Origin: Bordetella genomosp. 10
GTDB lineage: Bacteria; Pseudomonadota; Gammaproteobacteria; Burkholderiales; Burkholderiaceae_B
Direction of reading: 5' to 3'
Assembly: GCF_002261225.1 (NCBI RefSeq)
Contig: NZ_NEVM01000001.1
Location: forward strand, 1,488,001 to 1,552,000
Length of the DNA: 64,000 nt
Shown: in pieces, positions 43,976 through 52,534 of the stretch
Layout: every line of letters begins with the position of its first letter
How positions within the stretch are numbered: position 1 is the stretch's first letter
The notes under the pieces: generated by a model
The model's database searches: none
What the model was told of the DNA's origin: nothing
Seen by the model: only the letters and a program-made list of their open reading frames with translations
Program-made: the position numbers and the translations under genes

Positions 43976-44725
43976 ATGCCTGTCGTGAATGTCGGTGACA
44001 CAACCCTGTACTACGAGGATGCCGGCGACGCCGCGCGCCCGGCGATCCTTGCGCTGGCGCCCGGCGGCCTGGATTCGCAAGCCCGTTTCTGGGGCGTCCG
44101 CGCCGACGGCCAGCCGCGCAATTTTCCCGATCCCCGGCCGTTCCTGGCGCGGCATTTCCGGCTGATCACGCTGGATCAGCGCAATGCGGGGAATTCTCAC
44201 GGTCCCTATGCGCGCCCGCTGACGTGGGACGACTATGCCGCCGATCAACTGGGACTGCTCGACCGCCTGGGCATCGAGCGGTTCCATATTCTCGGCGCGT
44301 GCATCGGCGGCCCGTTCGGCTTCAAGCTCATCGAGCGCGCCGGCGACCGCGTGGCGTCCTTCGTCGTGCAGGCGACGTCGGGCCTGGACGACCACAACCG
44401 CGCGCACTTCGAACAGTCCTTCCGCGACTGGTCGGCGGGCTTCCGGGCGCGTTGGCCCGACGCCGATCCCGACGTGCTGGCGCGGCAATATCAATTGCTG
44501 TTCGGCGGGGACTTCATCTTCTCCGTCGACCGGGACTTCGTGGCGTCGGTGACCACGCCGCTGCTGGTCTTGCGCGGCCACGATACGCCGCATCCCGGCG
44601 CGATCTCCGACGAAATCCATGCGCTGGCGCGCGATTCGCGCATCGAGGACGCCTGGGAGGGGGAGGAAAACCGCGCCCGCTATCCGGGCCTGCTGCTGGA
44701 TTTCTTCCACGCGCATTCGACCTGA
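43976..44725 (+). CDS. Alpha/beta hydrolase with Cys in the nucleophile position
   Basis: A 249-residue alpha/beta-hydrolase-fold protein without signal peptide. The nucleophile elbow is HILGACIGGPFG, with Cys109 in place of the usual Ser. Asp203 (LRGHDTPHPG) and His245 or His247 (LDFFHAHST) complete a possible triad. RLITLDQRNAGNSHGPYARP around 62-81 is the conserved loop before helix A. Proteins with Cys nucleophiles (dienelactone hydrolase type) cleave activated esters or lactones, but this sequence is closer to the lipase/haloperoxidase-like group, so the reaction is uncertain. The neighbouring Bug gene starts 62 bases downstream and probably imports the substrate. Confidence 0.87.
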   Translation: MPVVNVGDTTLYYEDAGDAARPAILALAPGGLDSQARFWGVRADGQPRNFPDPRPFLARHFRLITLDQRNAGNSHGPYARPLTWDDYAADQLGLLDRLGIERFHILGACIGGPFGFKLIERAGDRVASFVVQATSGLDDHNRAHFEQSFRDWSAGFRARWPDADPDVLARQYQLLFGGDFIFSVDRDFVASVTTPLLVLRGHDTPHPGAISDEIHALARDSRIEDAWEGEENRARYPGLLLDFFHAHST

Positions 44726-44787
44726 GGCGCGCCGCCGTTCACCGGTCCATTCCACCGGTTCATTCCCTTACCCGCCAGGAACCCGCC

Positions 44788-45765
44788 ATGTCTTCCGCCT
44801 TCAATCGCCGCCGATTCCTCGGCGCGGCGCTGGCCGCCGCCTTGCCCTCCGGTTTTGCCATGCGTGCAGCGCGCGCCGCGTCCCCGACCCGGCTGATCGT
44901 GCCCCTGGCTCCCGGCGGCGCCATGGACCTGCTGGCGCGCAAGCTGGGAGAGGCCCTGGGCGCGGCGCTGCAGGCGCCGTTCGTGATCGAGAACCGTCCC
45001 GGCGCGGGCGGGAACATCGCCTTCGACTATGTCGCCAAGGCCGATCCCGACGGCGCCACGCTGCTTTTGTCCGGCAGCGCGCTGGTGGCCAACGTCACGC
45101 TGATGCCGGGCGTCGCGCGCTACGATCCGGTCAACAGCTTCAGCCCGGTCGGCATGGTCGCCACCAGTCCGCTGGTCATCGTCGTGGCGGGCAATTCGCC
45201 CATCGCATCCTGGGCGGATCTCGTCCGGCAGGCCAAGACGCGGGGCGTGACCGTCGGGACGCCGGGTTTCGGCAACGAGCCTCACGTGGCGATCCTCAAG
45301 GTGCGCCGGGCCGAAGGCGGCGACTGGCGCGCCATTCCGTACAAGGGCGCCGGCCCGGCGACAGTGGCGGCGATGGCGGGCGAGACCGATGCCGCCGCGG
45401 GCGCCTTGCCGGGCATGCTGCCGCATCTGGCGAGCGGCAAGCTGCGCGCCCTGGCGGTCATCCAGGCCCGGCGTTCGCCGCTGGCGCCGGCCATTCCCAG
45501 CCTGGTCGAGGCGGGCACCGTGATTCCGTTCAGTCCTTCCTGGTTCGGCTTGCTGGCGCCGGCCGGCACGCCGGCGCCCGTCCTGGATCGCCTCGGCGGC
45601 GGATTGCGCGCGCTCTCGCAACAGGACACGTTCCGGGGCCAGCTCAATACCCTGGGTTTCGAGCTGGCGGACAGCAGCGCGCAGGCGTTCGCGCGGCAAT
45701 TGCGGTCCGACGGCGCGGCCTTGCCCAAGCTGTTGGCGGGGCTGGATCGCGTGCGCCAGGAATAG
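44788..45765 (+). CDS. Bug-family (TTT) solute-binding protein with Tat signal
   Basis: Third Bug protein, 325 residues. The ATG at 44788 follows AGGA and begins a twin-arginine signal (NRRRFLGAALAAALPSGFAM, cleavage near ARAA), so it is probably exported folded. Motifs: [76 protein letters not shown] and [16 protein letters not shown]. The region after VTVGTPGFGNEPH is slightly shorter than usual. Pairs with the hydrolase upstream. Convergent with the SGNH gene that ends at 45789. Confidence 0.93.
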   Translation: MSSAFNRRRFLGAALAAALPSGFAMRAARAASPTRLIVPLAPGGAMDLLARKLGEALGAALQAPFVIENRPGAGGNIAFDYVAKADPDGATLLLSGSALVANVTLMPGVARYDPVNSFSPVGMVATSPLVIVVAGNSPIASWADLVRQAKTRGVTVGTPGFGNEPHVAILKVRRAEGGDWRAIPYKGAGPATVAAMAGETDAAAGALPGMLPHLASGKLRALAVIQARRSPLAPAIPSLVEAGTVIPFSPSWFGLLAPAGTPAPVLDRLGGGLRALSQQDTFRGQLNTLGFELADSSAQAFARQLRSDGAALPKLLAGLDRVRQE

Positions 45766-45788
45766 CGCCGGGGCGCGGCGCTTCTTTC

Positions 45789-46964
45789 CTATCTGGCGCC
45801 GGCCCCGCGCAGGTGCAGCAGGCCGGCCAGCAGGTCGCCGGCGGCGCGCTCATAGCCTTCCTGGCTGAAATGGACGCCGTCCTTGCGGGCGAGCTTCTGG
45901 TTGACCCATTTCCGCATCGAGCATCCGCCGCCCATGGCCTGCTGCCAATCCCAGTAGAGCGTGTGTTTCTCCCGGGCGACCGCGCGCTGCGCCTGCTGGA
46001 CCAGGTTCAGGGACGGCGCGCGCTGGCCGCAGGCGCCGCCCTTGAAGGAGGACAGCGATTCGGGCGCGCCGATGATGAGGATGGCGCTGCGGGGAAATTT
46101 CGCGCGCAGGCGATCGACGGCCGTTTCCAGCGTGCGCTGGAAGTCCTGCGGATCCAGGTTGCCCTGGAAGGCTTCGTTGGTGCCGTAGGCGAGCGCGATC
46201 AGGTCGGGCTTGCCCAGGGCCAGGTCGTCCATCCAGCCGGCGCGCCAGCGGTCCCACTGCGCCAGTTCGGAGCCATTGATGCCCACCGCGGAGACGATGG
46301 CGCCCGGCCGTTCGGCGGTCATCCACCATCCGCCGATGCGGGTATTCGGGCTGCCCTCGGTGGTCACGATGAAGGGCAGGCGGGCGGTGAACGCGGCGTC
46401 GGACCAGGACCCGTCGGCGCGTTTGGCCTTGACGTCCTGGACCTCGCTGTCCGCGTCGATGATGTGCAGCGGCGGATCGCCGGCGGCCTGGCTGATCACC
46501 ATGACGATGCGTTGCCGCGGGCTGTCATCGGACTTGGTCTTGATGGTCAACTGGCCGCCGACGCCGGTGCCGCGCGCGATCATGCCGCCGAAGGGATAGT
46601 CGGCCTCGCCGCCGTTGCGGCTGGTGAGCAGTTCCCAGCCTTCTTCCTCATAGCCGACCCGGGCCAGCCGCTGGCCGCTGGCGTACATCGGCATGGCCCA
46701 GCCTATGCCGCCGTCGCCCAGCCGCTGTTGCAGCTCGGTGCGCAGGTAGTCGGTGAAATAGTCTCCCGCCGTGTGGGAGTCGCCGATCTGCACCATGTGG
46801 AAACCGTCCTGGCGTCCGGCCGAAGTCGTCAGCAAGGCGGCGATGCGGGCCGCGTTCCTGTCGCCGTAGTCGTACAGCGCATGGGCGCGCGCGGCGGGCG
46901 CGAGCAGCCCCGCGCCCAGGACCAAGGCGGCAAGCAGGATGCGAGGGCGGAACGTCGAAAGCAT
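45789..46964 (-). CDS. Periplasmic SGNH/GDSL hydrolase
   Basis: A 391-residue exported esterase-like protein: signal peptide MLSTFRPRILLAALVLGAGL with cleavage near AARA. SGNH blocks are visible: block I FHMVQIGDSHTAGDYFTDYL (nucleophile Ser63), a Gly in block II (VGINGSELAQW), block III LIALAYGTNEAFQGNL (Asn) and block V KDGVHFSQEGYERA (Asp362 and His365). Block I has GDSH instead of GDSL, as in several O-acetylation-associated hydrolases. Follows a second SGNH gene and an MBOAT gene on the same strand. Probably adds or removes acetyl groups on an envelope glycan. Confidence 0.88.
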   Translation of the reverse strand: MLSTFRPRILLAALVLGAGLLAPAARAHALYDYGDRNAARIAALLTTSAGRQDGFHMVQIGDSHTAGDYFTDYLRTELQQRLGDGGIGWAMPMYASGQRLARVGYEEEGWELLTSRNGGEADYPFGGMIARGTGVGGQLTIKTKSDDSPRQRIVMVISQAAGDPPLHIIDADSEVQDVKAKRADGSWSDAAFTARLPFIVTTEGSPNTRIGGWWMTAERPGAIVSAVGINGSELAQWDRWRAGWMDDLALGKPDLIALAYGTNEAFQGNLDPQDFQRTLETAVDRLRAKFPRSAILIIGAPESLSSFKGGACGQRAPSLNLVQQAQRAVAREKHTLYWDWQQAMGGGCSMRKWVNQKLARKDGVHFSQEGYERAAGDLLAGLLHLRGAGAR

Positions 46965-46971
46965 GGGCGAC

Positions 46972-48123
46972 TCACTGTGATGAAACCGGTGGCGGCAGGC
47001 GCAGCTTATCCAAAATCTGCCCCGCGAGGTATTTCTGTCCGGCGACGGAGAAATGGATGCCGTCGCCGCTGCGCATTTTCGTGGTCTTGCCGTCGAGCAC
47101 GATGGAATCGCTGTAGCCGACGTTCTCGCCGGGCAGCAGGTGGCGCGTGTCCACGAACACCGCGCCCTGCTTTTCCACTTCGTCCTGCACGACCTGCATC
47201 AGCCACAGCATCTGGCCGTCCAGCCTGGCGGCCTTCATGCCCGGGGCGCCTATCCACAAGGTGCTGACGCCCCGGGCGGCATTGGACTGGACGATGCCGG
47301 CGATGCGCTGGCGATAGACCGCTTCCCATTCGGGCGTCTTGAAGCGGAGGAATTTGCCGCCTTTGTTGGCGGGGTCCGGCATGTCCCAGGGATCGTTGGG
47401 GCCCAGCATGATGACCAGCAGGCGGATGCCGGGATCCTTGAGCAGGGTGCGGGAGATGGTCTCCGGCCAATTGAAGGCGCTCGGATAGGACAGGCCCGTG
47501 CTTTGCTTGCTCAGGTCGACGCCCTCGATGCCGTATTGCGTCTTGAGCGTGCGCAGCAGATGGGGCGCGATGCCTTGCATCAGGGAATCGCCGGCCATGA
47601 AGACCTTGCCGGGCGGCGCGATCATGAGGTAATTGGCGCGTCTTTCTTCCTCGGCGCGGCGCCGGGCTTCCTGCGCCAGGGCGCGGCTGCGTTCGTCCTG
47701 CGCGGCCTGTTCTTCGCGCAGGCGCGCCTCGTCCGCCCGTTGCCGTGCCTCGGCTTCCTGCTTCTGCCGCGCCAGCAGTTCGGCGGCGGCCCGGCGCTGG
47801 TTTTCTTCCTCCGCCCTGGCCTCGCGCTCGCGCCGGTAGAAGTCCTCGGTCAGGACGAAATTCCGGTTGGCGTCGTCGGTCAGGCTGGCGGAGCCGGCAT
47901 CCAGGGACTTGCCGGTGTCGTCGATCGCCCGGTTGAGGCTGGCCCAGATCCGCTGCCCGGATTTCCAGACCCCGCTTTGTTCGAGGACGGCGAGCGGGTA
48001 GTCGCGGTGATAGGTCTGCTGATAGTAGATGCCGATGGGCCCCTGCATCAGCCAGAGGGAGGCCAGCGCCAGGAATACCAGCGAAACCAGGGTCGACAGG
48101 GATTGTTTGCGCGGGGATGCCAT
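46972..48123 (-). CDS. Membrane-anchored SGNH hydrolase (DUF459-like) with coiled coil
   Basis: From the ATG at 48123 the product has 383 residues; an ATG at 48144, overlapping the preceding gene by 14 bases, would add seven. An N-terminal anchor (LSTLVSLVFLALASLWLMQG, about 9-28) leads to a long charged coiled coil (about 95-165, EENQRRAAAELLARQKQEAE). The SGNH domain starts at KVFMAGDSLMQGIAPHLLRT (Ser180), with LLVIMLGPNDPWDMPD as block III and SGDGIHFSVAGQKYLAGQIL as block V. The coiled coil probably sets the catalytic domain at a distance from the inner membrane. Between MBOAT and the other SGNH gene; the gap to the latter is seven bases. Confidence 0.87.
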   Translation of the reverse strand: MASPRKQSLSTLVSLVFLALASLWLMQGPIGIYYQQTYHRDYPLAVLEQSGVWKSGQRIWASLNRAIDDTGKSLDAGSASLTDDANRNFVLTEDFYRREREARAEEENQRRAAAELLARQKQEAEARQRADEARLREEQAAQDERSRALAQEARRRAEEERRANYLMIAPPGKVFMAGDSLMQGIAPHLLRTLKTQYGIEGVDLSKQSTGLSYPSAFNWPETISRTLLKDPGIRLLVIMLGPNDPWDMPDPANKGGKFLRFKTPEWEAVYRQRIAGIVQSNAARGVSTLWIGAPGMKAARLDGQMLWLMQVVQDEVEKQGAVFVDTRHLLPGENVGYSDSIVLDGKTTKMRSGDGIHFSVAGQKYLAGQILDKLRLPPPVSSQ

Positions 48124-48130
48124 GACGGAT

Positions 48131-49645
48131 TCAGAAATTGGCATACATGAAACCGGGGATGCCGGACGGCGCCAGCAGCACGATCAGGACGAAGCCGGCG
48201 AATATCAGCGCCGGGCGCAGCAGGGCGGGAGACCGCGCCAGGCCGCCGGCGCATTGCTCGGGCAGGCGGCGCAGCCGGGGATACAGCAGCCACAGCACCA
48301 GCATGGCCATGAGCACGGGCAGCGTCCACGGGCCGATGCGGATGTCATGGACGTTGTGCAGCAGGGCATGGAATAGCGGCGCGAGTTCGCCGAGATCCTG
48401 GATGGGGAACAGGATGAAGCAGAAGCACACGAACTGCACGGTCAGGAAGATCGAGAGCGCGCGCGCCGGCAGGCCGAGGCCGGAGACGAAGTCGCGCTTG
48501 CGGCCGCCGCCGCGCCATCCCGGGATGCGCGCGAACAGGTTGTCGCCGATATTCAGCAAGACCAGGCCGAGGCCGTGCAGCAGGCCCCACAGGGCGAATT
48601 TCAGGAAAAAGCCGTTCCAGCCGTGCCAGATGCCGGACAGGACCATGGCCGCGAGCAGGTTGAATTGCGTGCGCAGGAAGCCGCCGCGGCTGCCGCCCAG
48701 CGGGATGTAGAGATAGTCCCGTATCCAGGTGGAAAGGCTGATGTGCCAGCGGTTCCAGAACTCGCGCAGGTTGTGGGCCAGCAGCGGGGCGCGGAAATTG
48801 ACCGGCAGGCGCAGGCCCAGCAGCAGTCCCATCCCCACCACCAGGTCGCTATAGCCCGAGAAATCGAAGAACAACTGCAGCGTATAGCCCTGGATCGCGG
48901 CGAAGATGTCCAGCGAGTGGTATTGGGAGGGATTGGCGAATACGGGCGCCACCACGTGCGCGGCCAGCCAGCCGGATAGCCACCATTTCTTCGCCAGGCC
49001 GACCAGGATCAGGCAGAGCGCGAAGGTCGGCGCGATGATGTGCCGGGGCTCGCGCGTCTTGATCTGGTCCAGCGCGTTGCACGGGGCGTCGTCGTAGCCG
49101 GTCAGGAGCCTGGCGTCGGTGGCGCGATGGATGGGGCCGGCCGTGACGGTCAGGAACAGGCCGAAGTGGCCCAGCAGTTCCAGCAGGTCCAGCCGCCGCT
49201 CGACCTGGATCTCGCCGCGGTAGCAGCCGACCAGGTAGCTGATGCCCTGGAAGGTGTAGTACGACAGGCCCAGCGGCAGCAGCCATTGGTTTTGCAGGTC
49301 GACGTCCAGCCCATGATTGGAGAGCAGTTCGGCCAGGGGCACGCGCCAATGCTCGCCGTATTTCCAGAAAATCAGGTTCAGGGCCGCCAGGGCCACCCCC
49401 AGCAGCAGCCAGGCCTTGCGCGCGCCCGGCGCGGGGCTGGCGTGGATGGCCTTGGCCAGCAGGTAGACCAGGACGGTGAAAACGACGACGCAGGCGACCA
49501 CGCGGCCGGAGCCGTAATACCCCAGCAAGGCCAGGCTGGCCAGCGTCAGGAGCGCGTTCTGGATGTCGGGCCTTGGCCGGAAGAGCCAATACAGGAGGAA
49601 AAAAACGGGGAATCCCAAGCCGAATTCGATGGATATCAGGCCCAC
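48131..49645 (-). CDS. MBOAT-family O-acyltransferase (AlgI/PatA-like)
   Basis: Polytopic membrane acyltransferase of 504 residues from the GTG at 49645, resembling AlgI and the wall-modifying PatA; it moves acyl groups from a cytoplasmic donor across the membrane. Signatures: LNLIFWKYGEHW, PLGLSYYTFQGISYLVGCYR, TAGPIHRATD, LFFDFSGYSDLVVGMGLLLG, LREFWNRWHISLSTWIRDYL (His301) and MVLSGIWHGWNGFFLKFALW (catalytic His341). About 11 helices are predicted. First gene of a three-gene set with two periplasmic SGNH proteins, the usual partners that transfer the acetyl group to a sugar. The target polymer is unknown; no polysaccharide synthesis genes are in the window. Confidence 0.92.
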   Translation of the reverse strand: MGLISIEFGLGFPVFFLLYWLFRPRPDIQNALLTLASLALLGYYGSGRVVACVVVFTVLVYLLAKAIHASPAPGARKAWLLLGVALAALNLIFWKYGEHWRVPLAELLSNHGLDVDLQNQWLLPLGLSYYTFQGISYLVGCYRGEIQVERRLDLLELLGHFGLFLTVTAGPIHRATDARLLTGYDDAPCNALDQIKTREPRHIIAPTFALCLILVGLAKKWWLSGWLAAHVVAPVFANPSQYHSLDIFAAIQGYTLQLFFDFSGYSDLVVGMGLLLGLRLPVNFRAPLLAHNLREFWNRWHISLSTWIRDYLYIPLGGSRGGFLRTQFNLLAAMVLSGIWHGWNGFFLKFALWGLLHGLGLVLLNIGDNLFARIPGWRGGGRKRDFVSGLGLPARALSIFLTVQFVCFCFILFPIQDLGELAPLFHALLHNVHDIRIGPWTLPVLMAMLVLWLLYPRLRRLPEQCAGGLARSPALLRPALIFAGFVLIVLLAPSGIPGFMYANF

Positions 49646-49921
49646 GAAATATTTCTCTTCTTCATCCTGGTTGTGCTTGTCGCTGTCGCTGTCGCCGGCG
49701 CCGTTTTCCGGGCGGCGCGGGATTTTGCCCTGTTTTCATGCCGGGCAGCGGCGCGGCGATTGCCCGCGGGGCAAGGCGCGCGTCCGTAAACCGCGCCCGA
49801 TCACGGGACGGACGGCAGTCTAGCACCGGAAGGCCCCTGTCCGGTACTGCGGGGGCTTGAGGCGGCGGGGGCGGGGCAGTCCCCGTGGTGGGGAAATTCG
49901 ATAGGGCGCGCGGCGCCCCCC

Positions 49922-50554
49922 TCAGTCGCGCGGCGGCTTGGGTTTCGCGCCGCCCAGGCCCAGTTTCTCCATGGCCTCGCTGGCTTCCAGGATCATGGCG
50001 GCCACCTCGGCCACGCTGACCCGCAGCTTGGTGGCGCGGGCGCGCATGTGCTCGTAGGACTCGCGCTCGCCCAGGTGCTGGTTGTCCATCAGCACGCGCA
50101 TGGCCTTCTCGATGACGCGCCTGGACTTGATGGTGCCTTCGAGCTTGGCGATCTTGTTCTGCTGGCGATTCTGGAACTGCTTGGCCGAGCGCGCCAGCAC
50201 CAGCGTGCTCAGGATCCCGGCCGACCGGAAGGGGCGGGTCAGCACCCCATGGGCATTGGTCTTGAGCAGCAGTTTCAGCGTGGTGGGCGTTTCGTATTCG
50301 GACAAGGCGATCAGCGTGGCGTCGACCTCGCTGGCGCACCAGGCCGAACTGTTCTGCAGGATCTGGGACACCTGGAAAAAGACCACGTCGGCGCCGGCGG
50401 GCGGATGCCCCGGGAACGGCCAGCACAGATGGATGCGGCAGCCGATGCGCTGCAATTGCTCGACCAGCAGGTCGCGGTCCTCGCCGGGCGGGTACACCAC
50501 GGCGACGGCCACGCTGCGCAGGTCTTCATAGAGGCGGCGAAGACTGGGATCCAT
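49922..50554 (-). CDS. AmiR-like ANTAR-domain antitermination regulator
   Basis: A 210-residue RNA-binding regulator. The ATG at 50554 follows GAGG; the longer frame is unsupported. The N-terminal pseudo-receiver domain (about 15-125: SVAVAVVYPPGEDRDLLVEQ, ADVVFFQVSQILQNS) lacks the usual phospho-Asp pattern, as in AmiR. A coiled coil (about 140-160) leads to the C-terminal ANTAR domain: KLEGTIKSRRVIEKAMRVLM, ERESYEHMRARATKLRVSVA and EVAAMILEASEAMEKL. Such proteins bind paired hexaloop hairpins in leader RNA and prevent termination. It starts two bases after the AmiC-like gene, the amiCR order of Pseudomonas, and its likely target is the nitrilase leader at 57681-57792. Confidence 0.92.
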   Translation of the reverse strand: MDPSLRRLYEDLRSVAVAVVYPPGEDRDLLVEQLQRIGCRIHLCWPFPGHPPAGADVVFFQVSQILQNSSAWCASEVDATLIALSEYETPTTLKLLLKTNAHGVLTRPFRSAGILSTLVLARSAKQFQNRQQNKIAKLEGTIKSRRVIEKAMRVLMDNQHLGERESYEHMRARATKLRVSVAEVAAMILEASEAMEKLGLGGAKPKPPRD

Positions 50555-50556
50555 GC

Positions 50557-51708
50557 TTACCTCAGCCAGAATTCGTCCAGACCGAAGGTGGTCAGGTAGG
50601 GATCCGGCTTGACGGGTTCGGCGCTCTGCCAGACCACGTCGAAGCGGCCGTCGGGCCGGCACACGCCGATGCGCGGGGTCAGCACGCAATGGTTGTTCTC
50701 GGCCAGGATGGACAGCGGACCCTCGGGCGAATCCAGCGTCACGCCATGCGCCGCCTGCACCAGTTTGCGCGTGTCCAGGCTGCCCACCCGTTGCAGGGCG
50801 CGCGCGAACAGGTGCACCTGGTTGTACGAGGCCTCGGCATACACGCTGGCCGGCCGGTCGCCGAACCGCGCGTGCCAGCGCTGGAGGAAATAATCGTTGC
50901 GCGGGTTCTGCAGCGTATTGAAGTAGGGCGCCGCCGTGATGTGGCCGGTGCAGACCTCGGCGCCGATTTCGCGGACCTCGGATTCGGTGACGGTCAGGCT
51001 GGCGATGGGGATGTTCCGCGCATGCAGGCCGACGTCGTGGAAGCGGCGGTAGAAGCGCAGGGCGTCGCTGCCGATCTGCGTGGAAAACACCACGTCGGGG
51101 TCCCTGGCCTGTATATCGCGGATGACCTCGTGGATATCGCTGTCGGCGCAGCCCAGCGGCAGGTAGATTTCATCCAGGATCTCGCCGCCGTGGTCCTCGA
51201 CGGCCTCGCGCAGGATGCGGTTGGTTTCGCGCGGATAGATATAGTCCGCGCCGACCAGGAAAATCCGCTTGCCGCAATGCTGCATCAGGTAGGCGGCCAG
51301 TTGCATGCTGCTTTGGTTGGGCGACGCCCCGGTGTAGATGACGTTGGGGGAATACTCGAACCCTTCATACACCGAGGCGTACCACAGCAGCGCGTTGGTG
51401 CGCTCGACCGCCGGCAGCATGGCCTTGCGGCAGTGCGAGGTGCAGGCGCCGAAAATGACGTTGATCTCGTCGTCCAGCAACAGGCGGCCGGCCAGGCGCC
51501 GGTATTCGTCGGCGTCGCTGCGCGGGTCGTAGGCTATCGGGTCCAGCGCGCGGCCCAGGACGCCTCCCAGGGCGTTGATTTCCTCTATGGCCAGGACGGT
51601 GCCGAAAAAATGCTGCGATTCCGTGATGCCGGACACGCCGGTGCGCGAATACAGCACGCCCACGCGCCAGCCTGAGCTGTGGGGAGCGGTAGGAGTAGAG
51701 GACGTCAT
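50557..51708 (-). CDS. AmiC-like amide/urea sensor protein
   Basis: A 383-residue type-I periplasmic-binding-fold protein without signal peptide, so cytoplasmic like AmiC. Motifs: WRVGVLYSRTGVSGITESQH, LAIEEINALGGVLGRALDPI, DEINVIFGACTSHCRKAMLP, WYASVYEGFEYSPNVIYTGA, IFLVGADYIYPRETNRILRE and ASLTVTESEVREIGAEVCTG. In Pseudomonas, AmiC binds short amides and releases AmiR from an inactive complex; the same role is inferred here. Directly followed by the ANTAR gene. Upstream lie the transporter genes, 102 bases away. Confidence 0.92.
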   Translation of the reverse strand: MTSSTPTAPHSSGWRVGVLYSRTGVSGITESQHFFGTVLAIEEINALGGVLGRALDPIAYDPRSDADEYRRLAGRLLLDDEINVIFGACTSHCRKAMLPAVERTNALLWYASVYEGFEYSPNVIYTGASPNQSSMQLAAYLMQHCGKRIFLVGADYIYPRETNRILREAVEDHGGEILDEIYLPLGCADSDIHEVIRDIQARDPDVVFSTQIGSDALRFYRRFHDVGLHARNIPIASLTVTESEVREIGAEVCTGHITAAPYFNTLQNPRNDYFLQRWHARFGDRPASVYAEASYNQVHLFARALQRVGSLDTRKLVQAAHGVTLDSPEGPLSILAENNHCVLTPRIGVCRPDGRFDVVWQSAEPVKPDPYLTTFGLDEFWLR

Positions 51709-51810
51709 GATTCATTCCAGGGAAAAACGGGGCGGCGCGCGTGTTTCCGCAGCATACCCCGGCGCCGTGCGCTTGCGCGGGCGCGGTGTGCATCGCTGCA
51801 TCGCCGCGCG

Positions 51811-52530
51811 TCACACCTTCAGATGCTCGAAGATGCGCGCCGCCGCGTCCGCTTCGCGCACCTGGCCCTCGTCGACGATGCTGCCCTGCTTCAATATCAC
51901 GTAGCGGTCGGCCACCTTCAGCGCGAAGGCCACGTTCTGCTCGACGATCAGCATGGTGGTGCCGCGGCGTTCGCGTTCCCACAACAGGGCCTGCGCCAGG
52001 GTGTCTATGACCGACGGCTGCAATCCTTCGGTGATTTCGTCCAGCAGCAGCAAGGTCGGCTGCATCATCAGCGCGCGCGCCACCAGCAGCATTTTCTGCT
52101 CGCCGCCCGAGAGCGTGCCCGCGTGTTGCCGCAGCCGGGTGCGAAACACGGGAAAGACCGCGGTCACGCCGTCGAACCGTTCGTCGAACTGGCCGTCGCT
52201 GGCCAGGCCCAGCCGTAGGTTGTCGCGGATGCTCAGGTCCTGGAACAGCGGCTGCTCCTGCGCGGCATAGGCCACGCCGCAGCGCGCGATCTGGTACGGG
52301 GGCAGGCGGGTGGCGTCGCGGCCGCCCAGGCGCACGCTGCCGCGTTTCTTGGGCAGGTAGCCCATGATGGTTTTCAGCAGCGTGCTCTTGCCCATGCCGT
52401 TCTTGCCCAGCAGGGCGATGGATTCGCCGGGCCGGATGGACAGGGAAACGTCCTGCAGCACGATGGAGGATTTGTAGCCGCTGGCGACTTTGTCGACGTC
52501 CAGGGCGTAGGCGGATGCGGATGCGGTCAT
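51811..52530 (-). CDS. ABC transporter ATPase, LivF/UrtE type
   Basis: Cytoplasmic ATP-binding subunit of a branched-chain/urea-type uptake system, 239 residues from the ATG at 52530 with GGGAG upstream. Walker A is ALLGKNGMGKSTLLKTIMGY, Q-loop AYAAQEQPLFQDLS, signature LSGGEQKMLL, Walker B PTLLLLDEITEGLQPSVI and switch His region MLIVEQNVAFAL. Lies four bases after the LivM-LivG fusion gene. Confidence 0.94.
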   Translation of the reverse strand: MTASASAYALDVDKVASGYKSSIVLQDVSLSIRPGESIALLGKNGMGKSTLLKTIMGYLPKKRGSVRLGGRDATRLPPYQIARCGVAYAAQEQPLFQDLSIRDNLRLGLASDGQFDERFDGVTAVFPVFRTRLRQHAGTLSGGEQKMLLVARALMMQPTLLLLDEITEGLQPSVIDTLAQALLWERERRGTTMLIVEQNVAFALKVADRYVILKQGSIVDEGQVREADAAARIFEHLKV

Positions 52531-52534
52531 GCGT

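Noticed and set aside
44224..44787. Long N-terminal extension of the third Bug protein
   Set aside because: It overlaps the alpha/beta hydrolase gene in another frame; the ATG at 44788 has a ribosome site and Tat signal.
49640..49700. Short repeat of CGCTGT near the MBOAT start as a phase-variable tract
   Set aside because: Only two to three imperfect units; too short for slippage and not in a coding frame.
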